DNA of 64,000 bases from CAYUVH01 sp964448135 (GCA_964448135.1 CAYUVH010000054.1:1-64000), one strand, 5' to 3'. Positions 24,998 through 33,067 are shown, counted from the stretch's first letter. Program-made: numbers and translations. The notes: a model not told the origin generated them from the letters alone.

Positions 24998-26574
24998 AAA
25001 ATTCGACGCAACCTCCCATCGGTATCATCGGCGGCGGCCTGGCCGGACTGGCCGCGGCCTGCACCCTCGCCGCGCGCGGCTATGCGGTCACGTTGTTTGA
25101 GCGCAATGACTGGCTCGGCGGCAAAGCGGCCCCGGTCGCGGGCGCCGGGTTTCGTTTCGACGCCGGACCCACGATCCTCACCATTCCGTCGGTGCTGCGC
25201 CGGATTTTCGCTGAAGCCGGACGCCACCTTGAAGATTACATCAAACTCGTCCGGCTTGATCCCCAGTGGCGCTGCTTTTTCACGGACGGCTCGATTCTCG
25301 ACCTCCGCCAGGATGAGGCGGAAATGAGCCGGCACCTGGATCGCTTCGCTCCGGGCTCCGGGGCGGGGACGGGTTATCGCGAGTTCATGAAAGTCAGCCG
25401 GCGCCTGAACGAGATTTCGCGGCGCTATTTCTTCGACCGCTCGATCGGCGGCCTGGGCGATGTCTTCGATTTCAAGTCCGCCCTCGAACCCCGCGTGCTT
25501 TCGGATGTCCTGGCCTTGCGCATGGGCCGCAGCGTGGCCGGCACGGTCCGGGCCTACAACCGCGATCCGCGCGTGGCGCAGATGATGGACCACTTCACCC
25601 AATACGTCGGCTCGTCGCCCTACAATTCCCCGGCGGTGTTGTGTAGCGTCGCGCATATGCAGACGGACGAGGGCGTGTGGTATCCGCTCGGTGGCACCCG
25701 CGCCGTGCCGCTGGCGCTTGAACGTCTCGCTCGCGAACTCGGCGTCGAATTCCGCCTGGACACCGCCATCGAAAAAATTCTGACGCAGAACGGCACGGTG
25801 AGCGGCGTGCGCACCGCATCCGGCGAAGAAATTCCCCTCTCCGCGGTTGTTTCCAATGGCGACGCCGTTCGCACCCACCGGGAACTCCTCCCAGGTGAGG
25901 TTGCGAAAAAGTTCGAGCGCCGCCGCCGCTACGAGCCCGCCTGCTCCGGAGTTGTGCTCTATCTTGGATTGGACCGCCGTTACGAACATCTCGCGCACCA
26001 CGATTTCGTTTTCAGCCGCGACCCCCACGAAGAGTTCGATTTCATTTACCGTCGGGGCGAACCCGCCCCCGACCCGACTTGTTACCTGGCCGCGACTTCC
26101 GCCACCGAATCCGGCACCGCGCCCCCCGGCGGCGAAGCTCTGTACGTATTAGTGCACACGCCCTATCTCCGGCCGCACCATGACTGGAGCAGGATGTTTC
26201 CGGCGTACCGGCGCGTGATCCTCGATAAACTCAAGCGCACCGGCGGCATGAAAGACATCGAAGATCGAATCGTGTTCGAAAGGGCGCTCACGCCCCAGGA
26301 TATTCACGAGCGGTATCGCGTGCTGAACGGCGCCATTTACGGCCTTGCCAGTCACGGGAGATTTCTTGGCGCCTTCAAACCCGGCAACCGCTCGCCGGAC
26401 CTACGCGGCCTCTACCTCGCGGGCGGCTCCGCGCATCCCGGTCCCGGCATGCCCATGGTCCTCATGAGCGGGTGGATCGCGGCAGCCAGCCTCGACAAGG
26501 ACGCGGTGACCGAACCTCGCAGGATGTCGCCGCACGCAAACGAGCAGCCGCGGGAAGAAATGCTCGCCGCATGA
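24994..26574 (+). CDS. CrtN/CrtP-type carotenoid desaturase/oxygenase, second flavoprotein
   Basis: The 526-residue protein carries IGIIGGGLAGLAAACTLAAR, then DWLGGKAAP and DAGPTILTIPSVLRRIF, and near the end GLYLAGGSAHPGPGMPMVLM. It is closer to the common CrtI/CrtN pattern than the first flavoprotein, for instance GVWYPLGGTRAVPLALERLA. A pair of CrtN-type enzymes with an aldehyde dehydrogenase between them is a known arrangement in C30 pathways, where one desaturates and the other (CrtP/CrtNb) oxidises the terminal methyl group to an aldehyde. Which does which here is undecided. It overlaps both neighbours by ATGA. Confidence 0.88.
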   Translation: MKNSTQPPIGIIGGGLAGLAAACTLAARGYAVTLFERNDWLGGKAAPVAGAGFRFDAGPTILTIPSVLRRIFAEAGRHLEDYIKLVRLDPQWRCFFTDGSILDLRQDEAEMSRHLDRFAPGSGAGTGYREFMKVSRRLNEISRRYFFDRSIGGLGDVFDFKSALEPRVLSDVLALRMGRSVAGTVRAYNRDPRVAQMMDHFTQYVGSSPYNSPAVLCSVAHMQTDEGVWYPLGGTRAVPLALERLARELGVEFRLDTAIEKILTQNGTVSGVRTASGEEIPLSAVVSNGDAVRTHRELLPGEVAKKFERRRRYEPACSGVVLYLGLDRRYEHLAHHDFVFSRDPHEEFDFIYRRGEPAPDPTCYLAATSATESGTAPPGGEALYVLVHTPYLRPHHDWSRMFPAYRRVILDKLKRTGGMKDIEDRIVFERALTPQDIHERYRVLNGAIYGLASHGRFLGAFKPGNRSPDLRGLYLAGGSAHPGPGMPMVLMSGWIAAASLDKDAVTEPRRMSPHANEQPREEMLAA

Positions 26575-27419
26575 AGACCCTGGCCCTGCCTGCGAATCCG
26601 TCGTTCGACGCGCGGAGTCCCGCCGTGATTCGCGCCGCGCCCGAAATCCAGGCCGCCTCACCTGTGCTGCTGAAATGGTTCACGTGGTACTGCCGCCGGT
26701 ATGCCCGTCGTCATTTCCATTCACTGCGGGTTCTGGCCGGCGGAATGCCGGAAAGCTTCAGCGGGCTACCCGTCGTTGTCTATTCGAACCACGCATCGTG
26801 GTGGGATGCCATTGTCTGTTTCCTGCTCAAGAAGGAATTTTTTTTCGATCGCCGGACCTTTGCGCCGATGGACTCGGCGATGCTGCAGCGTTATCGCTTC
26901 TTCGGCCGTTTGGGATTCTTCGGTGTGCGTCGCGGTTCGCCGGGCGGCGCGAAGGATTTTCTCCGCACGGCCGGGGCGATCCTTCAGCAATCGGATGCCC
27001 TCCTCGCCATCACGCCCCAGGGCCGGTTTACGGATGTCCGCGAGCGTCCCGCGAGTTTTGATTCCGGCCTTGGCCATCTGGCCGCAAGATTACACCGCGC
27101 CGTATTTCTGCCGTTGGCTATCGAATACGTCTTTTGGGAAGAACGCCTGCCGGAAATTCTCGTCCATTTCGGCGAGCCACGCCTCGTGCACCATAAGAGC
27201 GGTGCTGTGACTTCCGCTTCCGACTGGACAGCAACGTTCGAACGCGACCTCGCCTCCGCACAAGATGAGCTCGCGACCGCGGCGCAACGGCGGGATTCCA
27301 AAGCCTTTCGCATGCTTCTGCGCGGCGGAGCCGGACAAGGCGGCATCTACGACCGCTGGCGTTCCTGGAAAGCGAAGTGGCGGGGCGAATCATTCAACCC
27401 GGAGCACGGCAACCTGTGA
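26571..27419 (+). CDS. 1-acyl-glycerol-3-phosphate-type acyltransferase, probable carotenoid glycoside acylation
   Basis: The 282-residue protein shows the acyltransferase motif H-x4-D in VVYSNHASWWDAIVCF, a second block at FFGRLGFFGVRRGSPGGAKD, and a TPQGRFTDVRERP block where PlsC-like enzymes have FPEGTRS. The Gln for Glu change in that block is noteworthy. In the staphyloxanthin-like pathway an acyltransferase adds a fatty acid to the sugar of the carotenoid. I infer that role from its place between the oxidases and the glycosyltransferase. It starts in an ATGA overlap and ends in a GTGA overlap. Confidence 0.8.
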   Translation: MKTLALPANPSFDARSPAVIRAAPEIQAASPVLLKWFTWYCRRYARRHFHSLRVLAGGMPESFSGLPVVVYSNHASWWDAIVCFLLKKEFFFDRRTFAPMDSAMLQRYRFFGRLGFFGVRRGSPGGAKDFLRTAGAILQQSDALLAITPQGRFTDVRERPASFDSGLGHLAARLHRAVFLPLAIEYVFWEERLPEILVHFGEPRLVHHKSGAVTSASDWTATFERDLASAQDELATAAQRRDSKAFRMLLRGGAGQGGIYDRWRSWKAKWRGESFNPEHGNL

Positions 27420-28588
27420 CGACCGGCATCATCGCCTTCGTGTGCCTGTTTCTCGCCGTCGGGCCGTGCGTGCTCTTTCTCGCGAATCTCCTGGTCTACC
27501 GCCGTATTCGCGGGACATCGCCGGATTCCCCGCAATGCGAACCCATCCCGGAACTGATTTCCGTTCTCATTCCCGCGCGAAACGAAGAGCAAAATATCGC
27601 CGCGACCCTCACCAGCGTGCTCGCGAACAAACATGCTGATTACGAGGTTGTGGTGCTGGACGATCACTCCACCGATCGGACGGCCGAAATCGTCCGCGAG
27701 TTTGGCGCCCGCCACCCGCGCGTTCGCCTGGAGTCCGCGCCGCCGCTGCCCGAGGGATGGTGCGGCAAACAGCATGCCTGTCACGTCCTGTCCCGGCTGG
27801 CACGCGGTAACTGGCTGGTCTTTCTCGACGCCGATGTCCGCCTCCAGCCCGACGCTTTGGTCCGGATGCGGCAGTTCATAGTGCGCACGGGCGCGGCGCT
27901 GGCGAGCGGGGTGCCCCGGCAGGAAACCCGCACCTTCGGCGAGCAACTGCTGCTCCCGCTGATTCATTTTGTTTTGCTCGCCTTTTTACCCATGCACGCC
28001 ATGCGGCGCACCTTGCGCCCGGCTTTTTCCGCTGGTTGCGGACAACTGTTCATCGCAAGCAAGGCCGCCTACCTGGCCTGCGGCGGCCATTCCGAATTGC
28101 GCAACTCGCTTCATGACGGCATCCAGCTGCCGCGCGCGTTCCGCCGTGCCGGATACAAGACTGATCTCTTCGACGCCACCGACCTCGCCGTGTGCCGGAT
28201 GTATCATTCGAGCCGCGAAACCTGGCAGGGCCTCGGCAAAAATGCCGTCGAAGGGCTCGCCGCGCCTGCCACCATTATTCCCATGACCTTCCTGTTGTTC
28301 GGCGGGCAGGTGCTGCCCTTCCTGCTGCTGTTGGGGACCGGAGATTTTCCCAGCTACGCCATCATGGTAGCGGCTTGCGCAGCGGGTCTTGCCTGGACGC
28401 CACGATTCATTGCTGCCTTTCGCTTTCAACAACCGCTGCTGAGTGCGGTTTTGCATCCGGTGGGAATTCTTGCGTTACTCGCCATCCAATGGCTCGCCTT
28501 GCTTCGCCATTGCCGTTCCGTTCCCGCCACGTGGAAAGGACGCGCTTACCTTCCACCGCCCCGCTCACGCCGGCTGCATCCAACATGA
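27416..28588 (+). CDS. Membrane GT2 glycosyltransferase, CrtQ-like
   Basis: The 390-residue product starts with a membrane segment (TGIIAFVCLFLAVGPCVLFL). The GT2 domain follows: SVLIPARNEEQNIAATLTSV, then VVVLDDHSTDRTAEIV and the D-x-D in WLVFLDADVRLQ. Further hydrophobic segments lie near residues 180 and 290-365. This layout matches the 4,4'-diaponeurosporenoate glycosyltransferase CrtQ and relatives, which attach glucose to the carotenoid carboxyl. The start is GTG 27416, within a GTGA overlap with the acyltransferase stop. It acts at the cytoplasmic membrane. Confidence 0.82.
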   Translation: MTTGIIAFVCLFLAVGPCVLFLANLLVYRRIRGTSPDSPQCEPIPELISVLIPARNEEQNIAATLTSVLANKHADYEVVVLDDHSTDRTAEIVREFGARHPRVRLESAPPLPEGWCGKQHACHVLSRLARGNWLVFLDADVRLQPDALVRMRQFIVRTGAALASGVPRQETRTFGEQLLLPLIHFVLLAFLPMHAMRRTLRPAFSAGCGQLFIASKAAYLACGGHSELRNSLHDGIQLPRAFRRAGYKTDLFDATDLAVCRMYHSSRETWQGLGKNAVEGLAAPATIIPMTFLLFGGQVLPFLLLLGTGDFPSYAIMVAACAAGLAWTPRFIAAFRFQQPLLSAVLHPVGILALLAIQWLALLRHCRSVPATWKGRAYLPPPRSRRLHPT

Positions 28589-29121
28589 ATCGAATACACA
28601 TTCTGGTCCTCGCCGGCGTCCTCCTTGGTGCTGTGGAAGGCCGCGCGGCTGCGGTACAGGAATTTCCCACCAACGCGCCTGCCCGGGTCGAGTTGCTGGA
28701 CCAATACAATGACCCCCAGGCGCTCACCTTTCCGGGCACGCGAGTCATCCTGCTCGCGGTCGCGGATCGGGGTGGCTCGGAGCAAATCGCCGGCTGGATT
28801 ACGGCCTTGAAAACAAACTTTGCCGGCCGCGTTTCCGTCCTGGGGTTGGCGAACCTCAGTGGCGTCCCCGGTTTCCTGCGCGAAAAAGTGCGCAAACAAT
28901 TTCGCGGCGACGACACTCATCCGGTGATGATGGACTGGTCCGGCGCCGCCTGCCGGCAATTCGGCTACACCCCGGGCGTGGCGAATATTCTCATTATCGA
29001 TCACCGCGGAACGATTCGCGCGCGGTTGACCGGCCTGGTCAATGAGACCGGGCTCCGCGCGGCGCGGGCGGCCCTCGAAGCCAGCCTGAGCGACAAACCG
29101 AACCCGCCCCCGGAAAAGTAA
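28585..29121 (+). CDS. Exported thioredoxin-fold protein without CxxC
   Basis: The 178-residue product has a signal peptide (MNRIHILVLAGVLLGAVEGR, cleavage near AAAVQ). Its fold outline is like a redoxin/TlpA domain: TRVILLAVADRGG (first strand), WITALKTNFAGRVSVLGLAN, then YTPGVANILIIDHRGTIRAR with the cis-Pro-like turn and last strands. The usual CxxC active site is missing, and only one Cys (GAACRQF) remains in the mature part. A thiol-disulphide role is therefore unlikely; a peroxide or scaffold role is possible. It overlaps the glycosyltransferase by ATGA. Confidence 0.6.
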   Translation: MNRIHILVLAGVLLGAVEGRAAAVQEFPTNAPARVELLDQYNDPQALTFPGTRVILLAVADRGGSEQIAGWITALKTNFAGRVSVLGLANLSGVPGFLREKVRKQFRGDDTHPVMMDWSGAACRQFGYTPGVANILIIDHRGTIRARLTGLVNETGLRAARAALEASLSDKPNPPPEK

Positions 29122-29162
29122 GACCGCGTTTTCGTCCGGCCCCATCGCCACCGCGTCTTCGC

Positions 29163-29624
29163 ATGCGCATCCACGAATTTCAAACCAAGCAATGGCTGCC
29201 GACGCCGCTCGCCGGCTTGTTTCCCTTCTTTGCGGACGCGCGCAATCTGGACTCCCTGACCCCGCCATGGCTGCAATTTCAGATCACCACGTTGGGCCCA
29301 GTGCAGATGGGCGAGGGCACGTTGATTGATTACCGGTTGCGCGTGCGCGGACTGCCGTTGCGCTGGCGCACCCGCATCAGCGTGTGGCAGCCGCCGTTTC
29401 GTTTCGTGGATGAGCAGCTCCGCGGTCCTTATCGCCGCTGGATTCATGAGCATACGTTCGAATCCTTGAACGGCGGCACGCTGATTCGCGACAATGTGAG
29501 TTACGCCGTGCCATTGAATTTGCTGCTGCACGACTGGTGGGTGCGGCCCGAGATCGAACGCATTTTCCGCTATCGCAGCGAAGTGCTTACGAAGCTCCTC
29601 GGCTCGGCCGCGCCTGACTCATGA
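29163..29624 (+). CDS. SRPBCC-family ligand-binding protein
   Basis: The 153-residue protein with MRIHEFQTKQWLPTPLAGLF, PFFADARNLDSLTPPWLQFQ and YRRWIHEHTFESLNGGTLI fits the START/Bet v1 helix-grip fold that binds hydrophobic ligands (SRPBCC superfamily). Similar proteins accompany photolyase or cryptochrome genes in light-response clusters of other bacteria, from memory. It is separated by 41 bases from the gene before it, the only gap in this operon, and overlaps the UV endonuclease by ATGA. The ligand is unknown; a carotenoid or lipid is possible. Confidence 0.75.
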   Translation: MRIHEFQTKQWLPTPLAGLFPFFADARNLDSLTPPWLQFQITTLGPVQMGEGTLIDYRLRVRGLPLRWRTRISVWQPPFRFVDEQLRGPYRRWIHEHTFESLNGGTLIRDNVSYAVPLNLLLHDWWVRPEIERIFRYRSEVLTKLLGSAAPDS

Positions 29625-30586
29625 AGAATCTGCCCCGCCAGAATTCATCGCCGGCGAATCCCGCGCAATATCCGCGCCTGGGCCTGTGCTGCCAGTTCAT
29701 CGAACAGCCCATCAAATTCCGCACGACGACGGTCACTGCCATGCTCCGGCTTTCCCGGACTGAACGGCTGGCGCGACTCGCGGAGCTGTGCGCCGACAAC
29801 GCCACGGCGCTGATGAGCTCGCTGCAGTTTTGCGCCGCGCACGGCATCGGCGCGTTTCGGGTGAACAGCCAGATTCTCCCCCTTAAGACCCACCCTCAGG
29901 CCGGGTACGCAATCACGGAATTGCCCGGGGCCGAAAAAATCGTCGGCCGCTTTCGCGAATGCGGCGCGTTTGCCCGGACATTTCAAATCCGGCTCTCCTT
30001 TCATCCCGACCAGTTTGTCGTGCTCAACTCGCCCAACGCGGCGACTCTGGAACGATCCCTGGCCGAACTCGATTACCAGGCGGAGGTCGCCGGGTGGCTG
30101 GGCGCCGACACGTTGAACATCCATGGCGGGGGCGGCTATGGTGACAAGGCCTCCGCCTTGCGCGCGCTGCGGCAAACGCTTGAGCGCCTGCCCGCGCCGG
30201 TGCGCTCGAGGTTGACGCTCGAAAATGACGACCGCGTTTATTCGCCGGAGGATCTGCTCCCTGTTTGCGGGGACCTGGAAGTGCCGCTGGTCTACGACGT
30301 TCATCACCACCGCTGCCTGCGCGATGGGCTCGGCATCGAAGCCGCCACCGAGCGGGCGCTGGGCACCTGGCAGCGCGAGCCGCTCTTTCATATCTCCAGC
30401 CCGCGCAATGGCTGGCGCGGCGCGAATCCAGAGCGACATCACGATTATGTGGACCCTGCGGATTTTCCGGCAGTGTGGAAAGGACTGCAGCTTACAGTCG
30501 AGGTTGAAGCGAAAGCCAAGGAGTTGGCCGTGTTGAAGCTTTTGAACTGGCTGAAGAAATCCCGCAACGGAGACTTGACCGCTTAG
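29621..30586 (+). CDS. uvsE: UV damage endonuclease UvsE (UVDE)
   Basis: The 321-residue TIM-barrel enzyme nicks DNA 5' to UV photoproducts and abasic sites, starting alternative excision repair. The metal-binding residues of the family are in place: SFHPDQFVVLNSPN, NIHGGGGYGDK, LTLENDDRVYSPEDL, VPLVYDVHHHRC, HHDYVDP and VEVEAKAKELAV. The length is right for bacterial UVDE. It is the last gene of the carotenoid operon, translationally coupled to the SRPBCC gene. Its position links DNA repair to the same promoter as the pigment and, by inference, to CarH control. Confidence 0.92.
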   Translation: MKNLPRQNSSPANPAQYPRLGLCCQFIEQPIKFRTTTVTAMLRLSRTERLARLAELCADNATALMSSLQFCAAHGIGAFRVNSQILPLKTHPQAGYAITELPGAEKIVGRFRECGAFARTFQIRLSFHPDQFVVLNSPNAATLERSLAELDYQAEVAGWLGADTLNIHGGGGYGDKASALRALRQTLERLPAPVRSRLTLENDDRVYSPEDLLPVCGDLEVPLVYDVHHHRCLRDGLGIEAATERALGTWQREPLFHISSPRNGWRGANPERHHDYVDPADFPAVWKGLQLTVEVEAKAKELAVLKLLNWLKKSRNGDLTA

Positions 30587-30607
30587 GTGGCGCCCCTTCA
30601 GGGACTA

Positions 30608-31528
30608 CTACTTTCCGACTTCCAGCGGCCGCGCGAACATCACGCCGGTCAGCTTCGGCGACCAGTTCAGGCAGGTGCTGATTTCCGGTTCCAGCGTCAC
30701 CTTCATGCTCTTCTTCGCGGAGGACGCGTCCATGAAATGCACCACGCCTTGGGCATCCTTGATGCATAAACCTGTGTGCGCGATGTCGATGCCGTCCGCA
30801 GTGGTGCAGACGCCGACGATGTCGCCGGTTTGCAGGAGCGGTTCGGCGGCTTTGAGTTTGTCCATGGGCAGGTATTTCAAGGAGCGGCCATTGATGGTGT
30901 CCTCAATCTTCTGGATCGTCGGGACCATCTCCGGATGCGCGGCGAGCTGGCGGTAATTTTCCGGGTGCTGCGACATGATGCCGACCTTCTGCGTGAAGGG
31001 CGCGGCGCCAGGCAACTCGGGCGTCAGGATTTTCACGGTGCCCTTCTTCTCGTTGTCCACGAACCAATCCGTCGTGTAATGCAGCCGTGACGTGAAATCG
31101 CCGAGCTTGCCCCCGCGATATCGCGTCTCGGTGATTTCGGCGATCAAATCCTCCGGCTTGCTCTTGCCTTTCTTGATCATCCGCGCCATGCCCAATGAGT
31201 CCTCGAAGAACGTCACGCAATCCAGCCCCTTCAGATTCACCACGCACGCTTCGTGGTCCTTCGACAATTCCAGCGTGAAGCCGACATACGGCGTGTCCTT
31301 GAACTCCATCGCGATCTTGCCGATCAACTCGCCGATGGGCAGCGCCTGCCAGTTCTCCGCCTTCGCCTTGGCGACAATGTGGTTGAACACGTCCTCGCCT
31401 TTGAAGTTCCGGGCTGGCATCGCCGGTTCGCCGGCTTGGAGTAGCGGAGCGGGCAGCACAAATGCACCAACCGTGGCCAGGGACGCGACGCGCAGAAAAT
31501 CGCGCCGGTTCAGATTCGAGACAATCAT
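30608..31528 (-). CDS. Tat-exported DUF1460 protein (N-acetylmuramoyl-L-alanine amidase-like)
   Basis: The 306-residue product begins with a twin-arginine-like signal (NRRDFLRVASLATVGAFVLP, cleavage near LQAG). The DUF1460 domain is an NlpC/P60-related cysteine hydrolase fold. The Cys is seen in GLDCVTFFEDSLGMARM, and the His in DIAHTGLCIKDAQGVVHFMD. These proteins are thought to cleave peptidoglycan peptides or the muramoyl amide. The start is ATG 31528 (MIVSNLNRRDF), not the one at 31552. It converges with the UvsE gene, with 21 bases between stops. The upstream region contains the CGGTTACA cluster at 31661-31762. Confidence 0.75.
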   Translation of the reverse strand: MIVSNLNRRDFLRVASLATVGAFVLPAPLLQAGEPAMPARNFKGEDVFNHIVAKAKAENWQALPIGELIGKIAMEFKDTPYVGFTLELSKDHEACVVNLKGLDCVTFFEDSLGMARMIKKGKSKPEDLIAEITETRYRGGKLGDFTSRLHYTTDWFVDNEKKGTVKILTPELPGAAPFTQKVGIMSQHPENYRQLAAHPEMVPTIQKIEDTINGRSLKYLPMDKLKAAEPLLQTGDIVGVCTTADGIDIAHTGLCIKDAQGVVHFMDASSAKKSMKVTLEPEISTCLNWSPKLTGVMFARPLEVGK

Positions 31529-31660
31529 GAGACTATCATGCCGGAACGGCATGGGAGCTCAAGTCCCACGTCGGCCATGGAGTCTGGGACAACCCGCTCG
31601 CACGAAGCAGGGAATTCAGGCACTCCCCGAGGGTGAGGGGGGGTATACCCCCTGATCTAT

Positions 31661-31762
31661 CGGTTACACGGTTACAAACCGCATAAACATTGGGTGAAAT
31701 GCATGTTTTATCGGTTACATTTGCGGTTACACATCGGTTACAAACCGGCGCCAGCGGTTACA
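31661..31762. repeat. Six CGGTTACA repeats with two perfect palindromes
   Basis: CGGTTACA starts at 31661, 31669, 31712, 31724, 31735 and 31755, all in the same orientation. Two copies extend to the palindrome CGGTT-ACA-AACCG (31669-31681 and 31735-31747), 66 bases apart. The cluster lies 133-234 bases upstream of the DUF1460 gene, a plausible operator array. A decayed repeat element is the alternative. Confidence 0.7.
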
Positions 31763-31800
31763 ATCGAAAGGGGCGGGGAGATTAAGATTAGGACCAGTCA

Positions 31801-31962
31801 TCAGGCTGGAGGCAGTCGCCCGGTGCGTTGCAGATACTCTCGATATTCGTTACCGAACTGTTGGGGCATTATTTTTCCTCTCCCTGGAAGCGCCGCAGGA
31901 AAGTCAGCGTGCAGAGCGCCGCGAATACCAGGGGAATCCAACTGGCGACCAGCGCACCCGTT
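31801..31962 (-). pseudogene. Remnant of an isoprenylcysteine-methyltransferase-like (ICMT/PEMT) C-terminus
   Basis: The last residues, MPQQFGNEYREYLQRTGRLP, are the hallmark end of ICMT-type membrane methyltransferases (F-x-EY--Y---T-R-LP). The preceding membrane segment (ALVASWIPLVFAALCTLTF, then LRRFQGEEK) is in another frame. Adding one A to the A5 run near 31873 would join the two. This part follows in the same frame as the stop (TGA) of the gene at 31965. The catalytic GPYR-VRHP motif is not present. Together this is a broken, partial gene. Confidence 0.55.
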
Positions 31963-31964
31963 TC

Positions 31965-32255
31965 TCACCCAACCCGCGAAAACAGCCCCAATTGCCGCCG
32001 CAACCGGACGAGGCACGTCAGCCAGGCCACACAGCCGAGTATTGCGGCGAATGGGGTGCTGACCGGCGAGGCGAGGATCACGACGCCGGCCAAGGCCAGG
32101 GAAAACTGGCCGAGCCAGACGGTGCGGGTGGCGGATTTTCGGGCGGCTGGGTCCTGGGGAGCACGGAAACTCAGCAAGAGTGGGAGTACCAGACTAAGCA
32201 CGAGGCCGAAGCAGACGTAACCGGTTTCGAGAAATGTCAGATCACGCATATACAT
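31965..32255 (-). CDS. Small membrane protein, possibly the front of the broken gene at 31801
   Basis: The 96-residue product has two or three membrane segments (about residues 9-28 FLETGYVCFGLVLSLVLPLL, 48-66, and 68-84). The TGA stop is followed in the same frame by codons of the methyltransferase-like remnant. Either this is an independent small gene or a nonsense mutation split a larger one. I do not recognise a family from this part alone. Confidence 0.4.
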   Translation of the reverse strand: MYMRDLTFLETGYVCFGLVLSLVLPLLLSFRAPQDPAARKSATRTVWLGQFSLALAGVVILASPVSTPFAAILGCVAWLTCLVRLRRQLGLFSRVG

Positions 32256-32353
32256 TGCCTTTCCGGTGAATCTGACAGCGGAGGTGGAGATTCGTCACGT
32301 GCCCGATTGGCTGGTTTGTCAGTCCATGTCACGGTATCTATTTGGTGGAAGCC

Positions 32354-33067
32354 TCACTTAGGCTTATTCTTGCTTTGAGGGGTGGGATCCGGAGTGATGG
32401 AGATGGTGATCGTGCCCTGTCCGGTCGTCGGTGGTTCAGAATTTGTGCGCACCGCCTGGGCAAGGATCATTTGGGCAGCTTCGTTTCGGCCATCAGCGGT
32501 CAAATATAGTTTTTGAAATATTTCACTCTGGATCAAATCCTGAGCGGCTTTCTCAAAGCCTTCCTCCGGCAGGTCGTCTTTGATGATGGAAAATTTCTCG
32601 CATAGTTGGACGCATTTCTCGGGAGTATCGCCAGAGTACCCTCCGGCATTGTAGCCGCCGACGAGCAGGAAGGGCACGCGATGCGATAAGATCATGGGAA
32701 ACTGAGGAACCTGCTCACCAATTGTCCAATCTATTTCAGGAGAGGGCTGCCCGAGCCGGGGAAACTTCCAGCCCTGGGGGTTGACGAAAAGCAGCCGACA
32801 GATCAAATGAAGCTTCCAGCACTGGTTCGGAGAAGCGTAGGGGTCATTGGTCCGAAGATGGTTTTTGAGCACTGCGAGAGCTTGATCCTTGCCGAGGCGC
32901 CGAAGGCTATTAACTGCCCGGACCATGTCTCCGCAACCATACCAGTTTCCGTTAATTGCGGGTGCCTTTATTAGGAGGGCGGCGGCGTTTGTATCCACGC
33001 CGAATGAGGGAGAGCACAGGAAAAGCGAAGCAGCAATCAGACCGCAAATTATTTTGGAGTTCCGCAT
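32354..33067 (-). CDS. Secreted protein of unknown function
   Basis: The 237-residue product starts at ATG 33067 with a clear signal peptide (MRNSKIICGLIAASLFLCSP, then SFGVD). The mature part has several Cys and Trp residues (NWYGCGDMVRAVNSLRRLG, then NQCWKLHLICRLLF) and a Pro/Ser-rich end. The four-cysteine pattern suggests disulphides in the periplasm. No family is recognised. Confidence 0.55.
   Translation of the reverse strand: MRNSKIICGLIAASLFLCSPSFGVDTNAAALLIKAPAINGNWYGCGDMVRAVNSLRRLGKDQALAVLKNHLRTNDPYASPNQCWKLHLICRLLFVNPQGWKFPRLGQPSPEIDWTIGEQVPQFPMILSHRVPFLLVGGYNAGGYSGDTPEKCVQLCEKFSIIKDDLPEEGFEKAAQDLIQSEIFQKLYLTADGRNEAAQMILAQAVRTNSEPPTTGQGTITISITPDPTPQSKNKPK

Noticed and set aside
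31661..31762. CRISPR or plasmid iteron array
   Set aside because: Repeat units are only 8 bases with irregular spacing, and no cas or replication initiator gene is near. An operator array or a decayed repeat fits better.
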